A program made the translations under genes and the position numbers. The notes beneath the pieces are model-generated. The model was not told the origin of the DNA and did not search any database. It saw nothing but the letters and a program-made list of their open reading frames with translations. A stretch of 64,000 nucleotides of DNA from positions 24,132,747-24,196,746 of the forward strand of contig NC_091941.1 in the NCBI RefSeq assembly GCF_041260155.1, given 5' to 3'. The DNA comes from Ptychodera flava (taxonomy: Eukaryota > Hemichordata > Enteropneusta > Ptychoderidae). Below, piece after piece: positions 14,303 through 26,402 of this stretch. How positions within the stretch are numbered: the first letter of the stretch is position 1; each line of letters starts with the position of its first letter.

Positions 14303-15761
14303 GAACCGGATATGAACTTTAAATGCTCACGTGTTTCATTATATATTGCAGTTATGTGTAAATTTGAACCTTTGCCACATGTTTGCAACTTCATTGAAAG
14401 TATTATGATCAACATAATGAACAATAATCACCGCCGATTAATTCTAAAAGGTCATGAAGTATACAAATATGTAATTAGCTGAAATAAAAATATTAAAGTA
14501 ATTTTACTGCTCTTATTGTCTCACCACTTTATCTAGCAAGTGTAATTACTGTTGGCCAAGTCCTTCAAGCCATATATGCCGAGCTGTGAAAGCTCATTAG
14601 ATATGCAAATAAATAAGCTGACATGAAAATGTGAAATGACTTTCGATATTGTTTTGATCTAGTACCTGGTATAATCATCAATGTACATAGCATGTTTTGC
14701 CAACTTTGATCAAGTAAATCCCGGTATATATCCCTAATAAGCAAAGTTAATTAAATATGTAAATTAGGAAGTGGCAAATGCTTAGTGATTGTCAGTAATG
14801 TTGTATCATGGAATCTGCAATATGTGTAGCAACTTTTGTCAACTTTGGTCAAGTCAATTCAGACATATATCTCTAATTAGGAAAGTTCATTAAATATGCA
14901 AAATAGGAATTGGCTGAAGAGAAAGTGCTTGATGACTTTCAATAATATTGAATTATAGAGTCTTTAATATACATAGTAAGTTTCATCAATTTTGATCAAG
15001 TCCATTAAGATAAATATACCTAATTATGAAAATTCATTTAATATTAAATTAGGTTTTGGCTGAAGTAAAAATGTCTTTTGACTTTCAATAATGTTATATC
15101 ACAGTATCTTTGATGTATATAGTAAGTTTCAACAACTACAATCAAGTTAATTCAGATATATATCCCTAATTGGGAAAGTTCATTAAATATGCAAATTCGG
15201 AATTGGCTGAAGTAAAAATGTTTAATGACTTTCAAAAATGTTGTATCATAGTGGCTTCAATACATGTAGCAAGTTTCATCAACTTTGGTCCAGTCATTTC
15301 AAATATATATTCCTAATTAACAAAGTTCATGAAATATGCAAATTAGGAATTGGCTGAAATTAAACGCTTAATGACTTTCAATAATGTTAAATCATAGTAT
15401 CTTTAATATACATACCAAGTTTGGTTAATTTTGATCAAGTCAAATCAGACATATATCCCTAGTTAGGAAAGTTCATTAAATATGCAAATTAGCATTTATC
15501 TTTCATGTCACCCTTAATGGTTCCCACTGCTGATATATGTTGGTGATCTTGGTGTGATCAACATTTGTAGCAAATCTCATCAAATTGTGTGCAGTCGTTT
15601 TTAATATATATCAGTTTTTCTAAAATCATTAATTATGCAAATGAGCAAAAAGTAAGCAAGCCACACCCACCAAAAACTAATCAGTTCTTGCCATTTGCAA
15701 ACTGAATCTATGTACCAGATTTGATTCTGATCTGATAAGCCGTTTTTGAGATAATGGACCA

Positions 15762-15812
<51 letters not shown>

Positions 15813-15868
15813 CACAGACAGACAGACATCGCTGCGACATATGCCCACGTGTGTCAACACGTGAGCAA
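14303..15868 (+). mobile_element. Element with 145-bp internal tandem repeats, second copy in gene B
   Basis: Same structure and same orientation as the copy 500 bp upstream: head CCGGATATGAACTTTAAATG, about eight 145-bp units, tail with a longer GACA run (about 15763-15828), end CAACACGTGAGC. The empty site in gene A reads AAAAAAGAAAATCGC near 3056. Filled, it becomes AAAAAAGAA, element, AAAAAATCGC, so an A-rich target was chosen in both insertions. Confidence 0.75.
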
Positions 15869-16235
15869 AAAATCGCCGAAACGGAGCATGGAAACCGGCT
15901 TGCATGGTTAGGTTTTAGTGATCTCTGTAGCCGCCGCCCAGAGCTGGGTTATTTGGCAATAGTTTTTAATGCTTTACTGATCCAGAAATGGGTTTATAAT
16001 TGATCACATAACATGTATTTATTAATGAAAGCATTGAAAATTGGCAAGAGTATACGGGATATATATCATGTTATTGTTTTAATGTGTTTGTAGTCTGTCG
16101 AAAGTGCAATGAACCTGTGAAGTTTCACCAACATTCACAAAATAAGATTGAACAAAAACCATGTATTCCACGAGCTTCTTAATGAGCCCACAAACAATGT
16201 CGTAAAAAATGTTAGAATTAGAACACTTGTCACCG

Positions 16236-17473
16236 CACAGGCGCTTGGCACATTGCTGGGATAATAATCGTATTTAATATGTAGAATGTCTATATACGAC
16301 TTGATTATTCAATAAAAGAATCACTGTACGTGATATTAGTGTAGGCCTATAGGCCTACATGTTGACTGGCATTATACACGAATGGCTATGGCTGCCTGGC
16401 TCGGGCCCGGCGAACGCAGCATAATCATCAATGTGTAGAATGTCTACATGACTTGATTATTTAATAAAGAATAACGGTGTGATATTACTGTACATATGAG
16501 CTAGCTTAACCGAGCGGCTGTAGAGCTCTGCAGGGCTTGGGCCCCGCTTGGGCCCATTGTCCACCGCTGCACAGACAGGATGGAAAGGTAAGAAAGCTTT
16601 TCACCGCCCGATTTCATAAATCAGCGAAATTCACGAACTCTGAGCGTTTCCGGTGATAAAAACTGGTCAACGGTCAGATGGTTGCATAAACAATCGATCG
16701 ACTGGTCTCTTTTGCCTAAAATCATACCTTACCCTATGCTACTGGCGAGAAATCGTCCTGAAATCGGCTGGGCACACCAACCCAGCGCCGGCCATTTTGA
16801 ATCAGCTGCATGCAATGTACGCGTCTGCATACAACCCTTCGCAGATGACGTATTGTCGTTCAATTGCTCTTCTCTCATTGGGCGCGTACATTGCATGCAG
16901 CTGATTCAAAATGTCCGGCGCTGGGTTGGTGTGCCAGCCGATTTCAGGACGATTTCTCGCCAGTAGCATAGGGTAAGGTATGATTTTAGGCAAAAGAGAC
17001 CAGTCGATCGATTTTTTATGCAACCATCTGACCGTTGACCAGTTTTTATCACCGGAAACGCTCAGAGTTCGTGAATTTCGCTGATTTATGAAATCGGGCG
17101 GTGAAAAGCTTTCTTACCTTTCCATCCTGTCTGTGCAGCGGTGGACAACGGGCCCAAGCCGGGCCCAAGCCCTGCAGAGCTCTACAGCCGCTCGGTTAAG
17201 CTAGCTCATATGTACAGTAATATCACACCGTTATTCTTTATTAAATAATCAAGTCATGTAGACATTCTACACATTGATGATTATGCAGTGCGTTCGCCGG
17301 GCCCGAGCCAGGCAGCCATAGCCATTCGTGTATAATGCCAGTCAACATGTAGGCCTATAGGCCTACACTAATATCACGTACAGTGATTCTTTTATTGAAT
17401 AATCAAGTCGTATATAGACATTCTACATATTAAATACGATTATTATCCCAGCAATGTGCCAAGCGCCTGTGTG
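16236..17473. mobile_element. 1.24-kb near-perfect foldback element in intron 1 of gene B
   Basis: The left arm (16236-16826) and right arm (about 16882-17473) are inverted copies of about 590 bp with very few differences. They flank a central loop of about 55 bp. The ends read CACAGGCGCTTGG and CCAAGCGCCTGTG. Each arm has an internal duplication (16261-16350 resembles 16421-16500). Gene A has an uninterrupted version at about 3495-3520. The bases next to the insertion, GTCAC on the left and CTGTC on the right, hint at an imperfect 8-9 bp target duplication. It ends 155 bp before exon 2 of B. Confidence 0.85.
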
Positions 17474-18070
17474 ACTGTCCCTCATTCTAACTCTACCCTT
17501 CCAGTCATTTGATAGTTTCAATAGTATTTACGTCAACATCACTTCAACGGATAGCAGATGCTTAAAAGTTACATTTTGTTGTGGCTGAATTGTTCAAAAT
17601 GTGCTTTGACTTTTGCTTCAAACGCAGGCACAACGTGGATGAAAGAAGTGATACCATTGGTGCTGAATGGAGGAGACACTGAAGCGGTCAACAGAGTGGC
17701 GCCAGACGTGAGGGCGCCGTATGTAGAATTCGTACTCTCTGCAGGCGACCAAATTTTGAGTAGGCTCCTAGCAAACTTTGGCGTACCTAAAGGGTTCGAC
17801 CTCGATGCCCAGCCGTCCCCGAGGGTCATGGTGTCGCATTTAAGGCCCGAATTTCTTCCGACGCAAATGAACGAGAAAAAACCAAAGGTACCGCAAACGA
17901 TTTAAGCTCCATTGCTGTAACTTTCATTGCTTTCCACTCCTTTGTCCTCTCGCTCCAGTGCATGGAGGGAGTCTTCTCTTCTGTCTGGGGGATATCTCGC
18001 GCAGCTTGCTAAGAGATACTCGAGATCTTTATTTAAAGTATGCACTGTGTGTGTGTGGGGGGGGAGAGAG

Positions 18071-18129
<59 letters not shown>

Positions 18130-18149
18130 AACAATACCTCAGATTGAAA

Positions 18150-18876
18150 TTGATATTTATAATTTGGTAAAATAATTTTTTCAATCATGAATATCAATAC
18201 AGCTCTTGAATTTATTGTACAAGCTACAATTTACTTGTCTCAATAATAATTGATAACTGACACATTACAAAACCATTATTTGAAATTCTCATTTCCAACC
18301 TTAAATTTATAGATCAAAACAAACTCGCAAAACGCAGTTAATTAAGTTAAGTCACTGATGGAAACATGCCGGTAAGCAAAATGGTGTCTTTATAGAAAGT
18401 GCATGTTTTGCATGCATGCCAAATCGACTTATGGCTGACATCCGGGTATTTCGATTGACAATATCGGATATGCTGTTGTGTCAATGACCACTAGGTTGAT
18501 TGGCCTCGGATGATGTATTTCGAAAGTCTCGGGGGAGTTAATGACCTCCGTTACACTACTACAAAAGTCATGTTGAAATGCTCTATGTTCAGACAATACA
18601 CCCTCCATTAATTTTATCAAAATTTTGTCACTGCCATATTTTAATGACGTGTGGCGACGAGGACCGAACGTGCATTCGTCCCCCTGCTCGACTTGTATAA
18701 TTCAAAACTGTTCATGGGGTGTACAATATATACAGAGCTGCAGACAGAGTCGAAGTCATTCTTCAGAATGATCGCAGATTTATACTAACAACGTCCAGTA
18801 TAGAATGCCATCTTTATTCGTTCGGAAAGATCCTCTTACAAAACCTTATCAAAGTTTCTCGCAGGTTTAGCGGATT
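18150..18876. mobile_element. Unclassified 0.7-kb insertion in intron 2 of gene B
   Basis: Gene A is continuous across this point (ATTGATTTTTTCGATTAAGG near 4219), while B has about 730 bp extra with no convincing reading frame, no clear inverted ends and no internal repeats. Seen only by comparison of the paralogs. Confidence 0.45.
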
Positions 18877-19484
18877 TTCGATTAAGGTACTAGTAGTATC
18901 CGCCTCGAGAGTGAAAGACAAACTTTTTCTTAAACTTTCTTCAATGAAACCTTCAACCATCCTATCACCAATTCAAGAATAAAAATCAGGGATCAGCGAG
19001 TACCTAACATTTATCGATATTTTAAAGTCAAAACGGCCGCCATCCCCATATTAACTCTTTGAGGAAAATCTCACTTTTGATTTTCGAAAACACAAAGACG
19101 GTAAACATTTGCGCTTTAAAATTCGCCCTCACAAGTGGTAGACCGGAAAAAGAATTGTAAAAACTTGAGTCCGAATATCTGTCCCCGAGGCGCATTCTCC
19201 CTTTATTTTATGAGTTCATGGGTAATGTGCAATTGAAGGAGAAAATGAATCCGTATCATCTGCAGGTGATATACGTGGCCAGGAATCCGAAAGATGTAGC
19301 TGTGTCCACCTACCACTTCGTACAGAAGGAACTACCGGCGATCAACAAGAAAGCGTATGATGGTTTTAGTGACTTCCTTCCGGACTTCATGAACGCCCGT
19401 AATGGAACCCAAACCGTCATAAGTAAGTCTCATATAATTGTCACGTAGCCTTTGCATCGTTATGCCGTAGAATGGTCACCATCA

Positions 19485-19705
19485 TTAACCCTTTGAGCGC
19501 CAAAGTCTATTTTTGTCCCTTTATAAAATAAACCCCAGTCAATTCTTCTCAGATTTTTGCCAACAGTTTGAGAAAAAACTGTAGCGAATGAAATGTGGTG
19601 CCTGTTTGGTCCAAAATTATCAAAACGTTACAGAAAAATTCATAAAAATTGGTAAAATTTTGCACCAACTTTTGGCAGAAGAAATTACGGCGCTCAAAGG
19701 GTTAA
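19485..19705. mobile_element. piggyBac-type MITE with TTAA duplication
   Basis: A 213-bp element lies between TTAA at 19485-19488 and TTAA at 19702-19705. Its ends are inverted: CCCTTTGAGCGCC on the left and GGCGCTCAAAGGG on the right. Gene A keeps the empty site with a single TTAA at 4795-4798 in otherwise matching intron 3. TTAA targets and CCC-starting ends are the mark of the piggyBac superfamily. There is no coding sequence inside, so it is non-autonomous. Confidence 0.85.
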
Positions 19706-19869
19706 ACACGATAGCGAAATCGTTTTGCATATGATTAGTCACGACCTTTGTTTTTCACTCTACGTCAAGCATTTTTGCAGGTTCTGCCTTCCCTTTCAGA
19801 GGCTATAGAGTTAGAACAGTTGTATGGTTCATTTTCTATGGAACAAATAAGAAATCAATTTTTCGTTCC

Positions 19870-19963
19870 ATTGATCGATCGATCAACAAATCAATCAACC
19901 AATCATCATTATCATCATTATCATCATCATCATTACATCATCATTATCATCATCACCATCATT

Positions 19964-20008
<45 letters not shown>

Positions 20009-20065
20009 GTCATCATCATCATCGACATCGTCATCATCATCATCGACATCATCATCATCATTATC
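19870..20065 (+). repeat. GATC then ATC microsatellite in intron 3 of gene B
   Basis: GATCGATCGATCAA followed by about 50 imperfect ATC, ATT and GTC units. This is the longest of the four orthologous arrays. Confidence 0.95.
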
Positions 20066-22090
20066 CTGGCCTTGTATTCGCCTATGTTCAGAAGCTACCA
20101 TGATACAGCATTGATCTATTATTCTGATCCCTGTCATATTATGTGTATTAATTACGAAGCGATGTACTACCAACCCCCATTAAATCTTTTTTTGTTCATT
20201 ACATTAGATGACGGCTCGACGTGGCCAGAACATGTCCTGGCATGGTGGAACAAGCGACACGAACCGAATGTGTTTTTTCGTTACCTTTGAAGAAATGAAA
20301 AAGGTTGGCATCTACTATCAACTAATCGCGGCACTTTCCTGGACAGTCGACATTTAGAATACGTGTTCAAGCACGGCAATCGTGTCACAATTTCTCCGTG
20401 CAAGTTTCCACAGCAAACAAGTGAACGCCAATGTTAACTGTACTTGAACACCTACATCATATAGAAATTGGTACAATACCCCAATAAGCACACGATGCAC
20501 TTTCCAATGACTTGCTTGGTGCATGCTAGATGTATGATCAAGTTAGCTATGGGTTTTTCAAGATGTGTATTGAAATAATGTAGATCCACATGTCACAAAG
20601 CATGTGATAAATTGAATACAGTACGTAGTGGTATTGTTGTTTTGTCCTTTTGCCCAGGACTTGGCAGGCAGTATTTCGAAAATTGCAAAATTCCTCGAAA
20701 AGGAACTGGATGACGACACAGTGAAGAAAATTGCTGACCATTGCAGCTTTGAAAGTATGAAGAAAAACCCTACGGCCAGAAAGAATGACTATTGCGTCAA
20801 TGTCTTGAAGGTAGATCCGACACAGGGCTCACCGTTCGTACGGAAAGGTAAATACATCACCGTTTCCAGAACTTTATCCCTAGCAGTTTTCCGGGACCAA
20901 GCTTTTCGGTTTTGTTCGCATTTTTAAAATAGGCAAATACATGTACCACGGTTTGTAACGATATATACAGCTACAAAGAAACAAGCAAGTCGAATCGGCC
21001 TACCTTAAATGTACTGATCACTTATATTTTCTGTGTCATCAGGAAAGGTTGGCGGATGGAAAGCGGTCTTCAGCGTGGCAGACAACGAGAAATTTGACCA
21101 AGCGTACACAGAATGGCTCAAAGGAAGTGATTTCAAACCGGAATTTGAACTCTAGTGACAAATTATATTATCGGTGAGAAGTCGATGTGCACAATAGCAG
21201 GCAATCATAGACACATAATAATACGTGATGATAATAGTGTCTTACAGTGTTAAGAAACTACAGGACGCAGTTTCAGCAAAATATGGCGTTTTAGTTTAAA
21301 TTCTTTTAAATTAAAGGTTGGAATGAGCTGTAATTGTTTACGTTTGAATTCTAGTCTGGACCAGAATTCACTTATCAACAATAACAATGCAATCTACAAA
21401 TGTATATAAGCTTAGCTGGCGCAGCTGTACTGTATATCTCAACATGCTTTTGGGAATAAGACAAGAAAAAGTTGTTGACATTAAAAACCAAAATGGTGAA
21501 AAAACTCTGAATTTTCCAGCTACTCTCACGGACCAGTACGACCCTGCATGTACACATAAGTGCTTTCAATGCCGAGTTTCTAGTCAATTGCATTTATAGC
21601 GATTGTCAAACATCTATAAACGCACAGATGTAGCTAGTTTTGTGTTGGAAATAAATGATATTAATTTTTCTAGTAGACTGCCATGTACAGTGAATCAAAA
21701 TTTTCGGTGAAATTCCAAAAAATAAATTTCTTGATCACATATACACTTGTAACAACCTTCTTCTAGTCAATTAAATTAACATCCACTGTCGAACTCCCAT
21801 CAACTGACTTTCTGTCTGTCTATTCAGTGTGTACGAACTTACCGGAAGTAGGATCACAAAAGATAGCCCGAAAATCAGTTAAATTCTACTTGTCATCAGA
21901 AGATGAGTGAAAGACGTGAAACTTTGTTATGACTAAGTTTTGATCTTTACTCGATCTAATATATATATATAAGTATACAGATGTTATCATGGGGAAATTA
22001 CAGTGCTCGATGCTTAAAGCAGAGCGTTATAATAATTACACAAATTAAGTTTACTGCAAAGTAACTTTGTACTTGAAGTAATTTGCGTTA

Positions 22091-22092
<2 letters not shown>

Positions 22093-22151
<59 letters not shown>

Positions 22152-22152
22152 A
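22093..22152 (+). repeat. TA microsatellite downstream of gene B
   Basis: About 29 TA units. Just upstream, 22018-22033 (AAAGCAGAGCGTTATA) is the reverse complement of a word at 49007-49020 in the Penelope tail, which also borders a TA run. Possibly a second, inverted tail fragment. Confidence 0.85.
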
Positions 22153-22299
22153 ATAACAATAATAACACAATAAAAACAAAAATTACTGCAAGTACAAATG
22201 AACTTTGTATTTTATTACAAATACATATATCATAATGGCTGGTATCACATGTATATTTTAGTTTAGGGATTTCTTTTCATTATCAAGAGAAGAAAAAGC

Positions 22300-23180
22300 T
22301 ATTTTTCAAGATTCTGTCCATGAAGTGAATTTGTTAGTCATTTGATGTGAATATTTCCACACCTTTATTACCCAAAGGAAACTGGTAATTGGCAAACCGT
22401 TTCATTCTCAGAGTTGCATGCCAATTTTGATAGTCGTCATGGCAATGACCACCACCTTCTTAGTAGGGCTTAAAGCCGCAATTTTCAATCCCAGGTTCTC
22501 GCATAAGTGGAGTTCTCCTCCCAGTCAAACACTTGGCCAGTACTATGTTTGATTTCTATAATATTAATTACACAAACTGATCTCAACCTTTTGGCACCTT
22601 TTGCTAATCCTACAGAGTTTATACAAGCGTTTGATTGACGGTTTGTTCAAATCGTAATTGATCCCCCACCACCAACGCTCAAATTTCCTAAAAAGTCGTC
22701 TTTCAGTCGCGTTAGAATTTGAATATAACCACAGAGTTCGATCGGCAGCAGCTTCGCGCTTGGCAGTCTGTCTGCGTTTTTGCGGCCGGAAAAAAACCTA
22801 AAAAGTGGCATTTTCTGGAGCGTGTGCCCGCGTGTTGCCTGTTTTGTGTCCACTTAGACAATGAACGCCGCCATAGCTTCGCGCCCTTTTAAAGGGAGGC
22901 TCCGTCATGGGCTTTCTGTAGTAGGAAGGAATTTGTGATTGATACATTTTGATCAAAATGATATGAGAATACGTTTTCATAGCCATCATTTTCTGTGCCT
23001 GTCATCCAAGTGCATCAGTTGAGATATTGACACTTTGTTGCAAAGTTCCATTGCAAGGTCGTCTTTGTAATTTGCAAAACAAAGTCATAGTCTGGCCTTG
23101 CTGTACCCAGCTCGGGTTTGACTGCATTTAGCCCGTCCAAAAGTGAAAGACCGGACATGGCACGCCAGGTACTGACTGAA
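22300..23180. repeat. Dispersed repeat upstream of gene C
   Basis: Parts of this stretch match 39720-40130 in inverted orientation: GCTAAATGCAGTCAAACCC and its complement, TGTGCCTGTCAT, AATTTTGATAGTCG, TTCACTTCATGGACAGAATT. It has no reading frame. It contains short G/C-rich words but no obvious ends. Confidence 0.5.
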
Positions 23181-23287
23181 TTTCATGTCCCGCTTTGCTG
23201 GTCCATGTGGGCTACCCTTTCATGGACTTTGCTAGCCCAAGGGAAAAGATTGTAGTCTGTGGACGCCGGACTACGACTAATTTCGAG

Positions 23288-23292
<5 letters not shown>

Positions 23293-23338
<46 letters not shown>
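23293..23338 (+). repeat. TA microsatellite upstream of gene C
   Basis: About 23 uninterrupted TA units, followed by an A/C-rich stretch. Confidence 0.95.
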
Positions 23339-23340
<2 letters not shown>

Positions 23341-23344
23341 CCCC

Positions 23345-23631
23345 CCATAAAAAAACAACAAAACAAAACAAAAAAAACCCCGTAATTGCTGTCCAGTCTC
23401 TTACCGAAGGGGAACCAGCAACCGTGTAGGAACTTGTCAAACTGGTAGGGTGAATTTCGGATGACCTGTCTGTGAATACAAAAAAGGTCAAAGTGCCTGA
23501 ACTCGCCGGTTGTTGAAGGCAGCAGTGACGTGTTCGCAGCAGAAGGTACAAAACGCCTCGCACCCATTTCTTCACCGCGCAATTGTATCAAAGATCAAAG
23601 TTTGAATTAATATCAGCTCGACTCGTCCACG
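23345..23631. promoter_or_regulatory. Upstream region of gene C, conserved at 49390-49672 upstream of D
   Basis: CTTACCGAAGGGGAACCAGC through to the ATG is shared with gene D (CTTGGCGAAGGGGAACCAGC). The first 50 bp (CCCCGTAATTGCTGTCCAGT) resemble the right end of the 28.6-kb G-ended element, so an old transposon end abuts the C/D promoter region. Confidence 0.4.
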
Positions 23632-24079
23632 ATGGTTGACGCCGAGACGATCGAAAACTCAGGAATGTCCATTGACGTGGACAAGATTAGGAACTTTGAG
23701 GTTCGGTCAGACGATATATTTGTTCTGACGTACCCTAAATCTGGTGAGTCCATGTAATAGTTACGCAAATAAACCCTGAAGCGAGCACGGCCGCACATCG
23801 GCTGGCATACAATTTTCGTTCGAAACCGCGTCCTACTGGGGTACCTTTACCAAGTCGCTGTCATTTTGATTATGTTAAAGGGGTTTACATGTAAAATTGC
23901 CCAGTTTAAATAGGTCGCATCGATGGTAAAATGGTAACACATAGCTGTGTTGTTTGCTCGACATAGCAGTGTGAATGATACACAAATCACATCATGACAG
24001 ATAATGATGACGACTACGCCGGGGTCGATATTTTCGCTATGGAAACAATTGAATGAAGTCATCAGCGCACACATGAAAC

Positions 24080-24230
24080 TTAGGGACCGTTCAGTTTTTA
24101 CGGCCGGGGGGGGGCGGCAAAATCCAGGGGGGTAATCGTAATTTTGGAATCCGCGAAGGGGGGGGGGCATCGCTTTTTCACTGGTAGGAAAGGGGGGTCA
24201 CAACATTTTCAAAAACATAACACCTACAAT
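24080..24230 (+). mobile_element. Solo left end of a G-ended transposon
   Basis: TTAGGGACCGTTCAGTTTTT is followed by two runs of eight to nine G and GGGGGGTCACAACATTTT, like the left end of the 8.9-kb element. No partner right end was found downstream; the DNA passes into another repeat block at about 24230. Confidence 0.6.
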
Positions 24231-25200
24231 AAAGTTCACTTTATGCCATGGCCATGATCGACCCTCTTTACCAGGCGGGCCGCCTGTGGCGGCCCACTAC
24301 AATAAAATATACGTTATGTATTACCCATGACCCTCTTAATGGGTAGACGCCTTTGGCGGCACACTCCAATTAGGTTTACTTCACACAATGGCCATGATCG
24401 ACCCTCTTTACCGGCGGGCCACCTACGGCGGCCCACTACAATAATTGACTTTATGTAATACCCCATGACCATCTTAACGGCCGGACCACAGGGCCTCATA
24501 AGTGCCTATTTAAGTCAATATTACAGCGTTTTTCTTTCTTTTTCAATGTTACAAATAATCCAGCTGAAGAGCACAACACTTGTGTAGCTGTCTTTTTTGT
24601 AGCGTGTATTGGCATGTATAGTGCGTCCTCGTAAATGTGACCTTTAGTTCCGTGACCTCAAGGCCCGGCTCTAGCCATGCCTACTTCCCGCCTGCCCTCA
24701 CTATGCTTACTGTACTAATTTACAGTAAACACAGCGACGTCTGTACGCATGGCCAGTAGGCATGGCCAGAGGAATTGGCTAGAGGTCACGGAACTAAAGG
24801 TCGTATTTAAATATGATCACACACCCATTGAGGGCGCACTATACATGCCAATACAAGCTACACAAAAGACAGCTACACAAATGTTGTGCTCTTCAGCTGC
24901 AGTGGTTTATTTGTAACATTTAAAAAGAAAGAAAAACTCTGTAAGATTGACTTCAATAACCACTTATGAGCCCCTGTGGCCGGACGCCTTCAGCGGCCCT
25001 GTCCAGTAAAGTTTACTTTATGCAATGGCCATGATCGACCCTCTTTACCGGCGGGCCACCCTTGGTGGCCCACTACAATACAGTTTACCTTACGTAATAC
25101 AATAAATATATTTTATGTATTACCCATAACCCTCTTAACGGGCAGACGCCTTTGGCGAACACACTCCAATAAAGTTTACTTTATACAATGTCCATGGACA
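24230..25200. repeat. Foldback flanked by roughly 130-bp tandem units in intron 1 of gene C
   Basis: Copies of a unit containing CCATGATCGACCCTCTTTAC and GGCGGCCCACTACAATA lie at 24230-24478 and 24987-25200. Between them is an inverted repeat: arms 24478-24690 and 24748-24985 (for example CTGAAGAGCACAACA against its complement, and CCTTTAGTTCCGTGACCTC against its complement). Both halves carry the same flanking units in direct orientation. Probably one composite non-autonomous element. Confidence 0.65.
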
Positions 25201-25239
25201 TAAGTTGTCTATGGAAATGAAGTTAAAAATTGCCTTACA

Positions 25240-26402
25240 GTCGTAAATACTGGTGGAATGGTGGCGGATGGGGAAGGGAGCTGGAACCATTTTGTAGCAG
25301 TTCATGACTTTTATCTCGAAAAAATCTAAAAATGTATGAATCCCATTAAATTATCGCAAAAAGACAAATAGGCTTCGTAATGGGGCAAAAGCTGCAACTG
25401 TTGATAATAATATTTCTATGCAATGTATCAAATGCAGTTTCTTGCTATCTCCCTACAGCATGGTGAAGCAATATTCAGTTTGTCGACAAAGCCTGTACAT
25501 ATAAATATTGGATGATAATTGAGTTAGAGTCCAGACTGAAAGTTATATGTCAATGATACAAATGCACGCGACACATACAAGGGCTGTGTTGGCAAGCTGA
25601 ATACTGGACAGTTCAACATGGGAGTTTTGAATTCTGGCATATTAGAATAATCAAATATTGAAAAACGATGAGTTCAACATGCTTGATTTTCCACAAGGGC
25701 TGTGTTGGCACAATGAAAAGTCAACGTTTTTGACGGAAACCATATTTGAAACCGTTCAAGTCCATGCAGTATGAATGAAATGTTCACATTTTAATCTTAT
25801 AATGACACAAATTTAAGTAAAACTTTGAATGTTAAAGACTTTAATTTAAATGAAAAAATGTGTGACTAAATGTAATTATTTATTTTTTGTCAAATTTGCC
25901 ATGATTACACACAAAACTTCAGAGATCAAAACGTTTATTTGATGGAATATTTAACCTTCCTATATTGTCAATTTTGCAGAACTGTTGTAAAAGCATCTAA
26001 GTCACATGTCTTGTACTTTTGAAAAGAAATATTTTTTTCGATAGGTCACTGTGCTCAGTTTTTCAAGACTTTGCAAAAGGTAGGCAGGAATTCACAATTT
26101 GCATACTCTCTCATGATTGTCATTTTGTGTACTCTTCAGCAGGTGCCATTGACCTGACCTGAGTAGGATTAACTCAAGTCGGCTTCGACTGAAAAAAACA
26201 AAAAGTCCGCTGATGTATTCCAAATTAATCAATTTAAGAACTTGCCTAGGAATATGGCTCTACAAACTGGTAATAACATTTGAGCACATATATTGGGGAG
26301 GGGACTTCAATTTTTTTTTGGGTATTGGGGATCTGAAAAAAAAAAAAGATTTCAATCGCAATTACTCCAGCTCCCCATTATTTGTGATCGCAGCCTTAGG
26401 AC
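25240..26402 (+). mobile_element. Old copy of the G-ended transposon in intron 1 of gene C
   Basis: The interior matches the elements at 50.1 and 52.9 kb (GCAGTTCATGACTTTTATCT, TTGTCGACAAAGCCTGTACA). The right end degenerates to TTTGTGATCGCAGCCTTA at about 26382-26399. The left G-rich end is eroded (TACTGGTGGAATGGTGGCGG). No protein is encoded. Confidence 0.6.

Larger units (their letters stand above)
11724..21155 (+). pseudogene. Sulfotransferase gene B, six exons, one frameshift
   Basis: Paralog of gene A with exons 11724-11835, 17628-17887, 19266-19422, 20208-20303, 20658-20847 and 21043-21155. Exon 2 is the normal 260 nt and encodes 87 residues from GTTWMKEVIPL to NEKKPK, including the catalytic-His segment VSHLRPEFLP. 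Exon 4 is 96 nt instead of 95 because a run of T at 20273-20278 is six long where A, C and D have five. That shifts FFVTFEEM to FFRYL and a stop at 20288-20290. A homopolymer difference of this kind is a classic assembly error, so the gene may really be intact. Introns carry several insertions missing from A: two long tandem-repeat elements and a foldback in intron 1, an unclassified 0.7-kb insert in intron 2 and a piggyBac-type MITE in intron 3. Confidence 0.88.

Noticed and set aside
16653-17023. Three overlapping frames on both strands with the same peptide (HKQSIDWSLLPKIIPYPMLL)
   Set aside because: The same DNA read from both arms of the foldback; no homology recognised.
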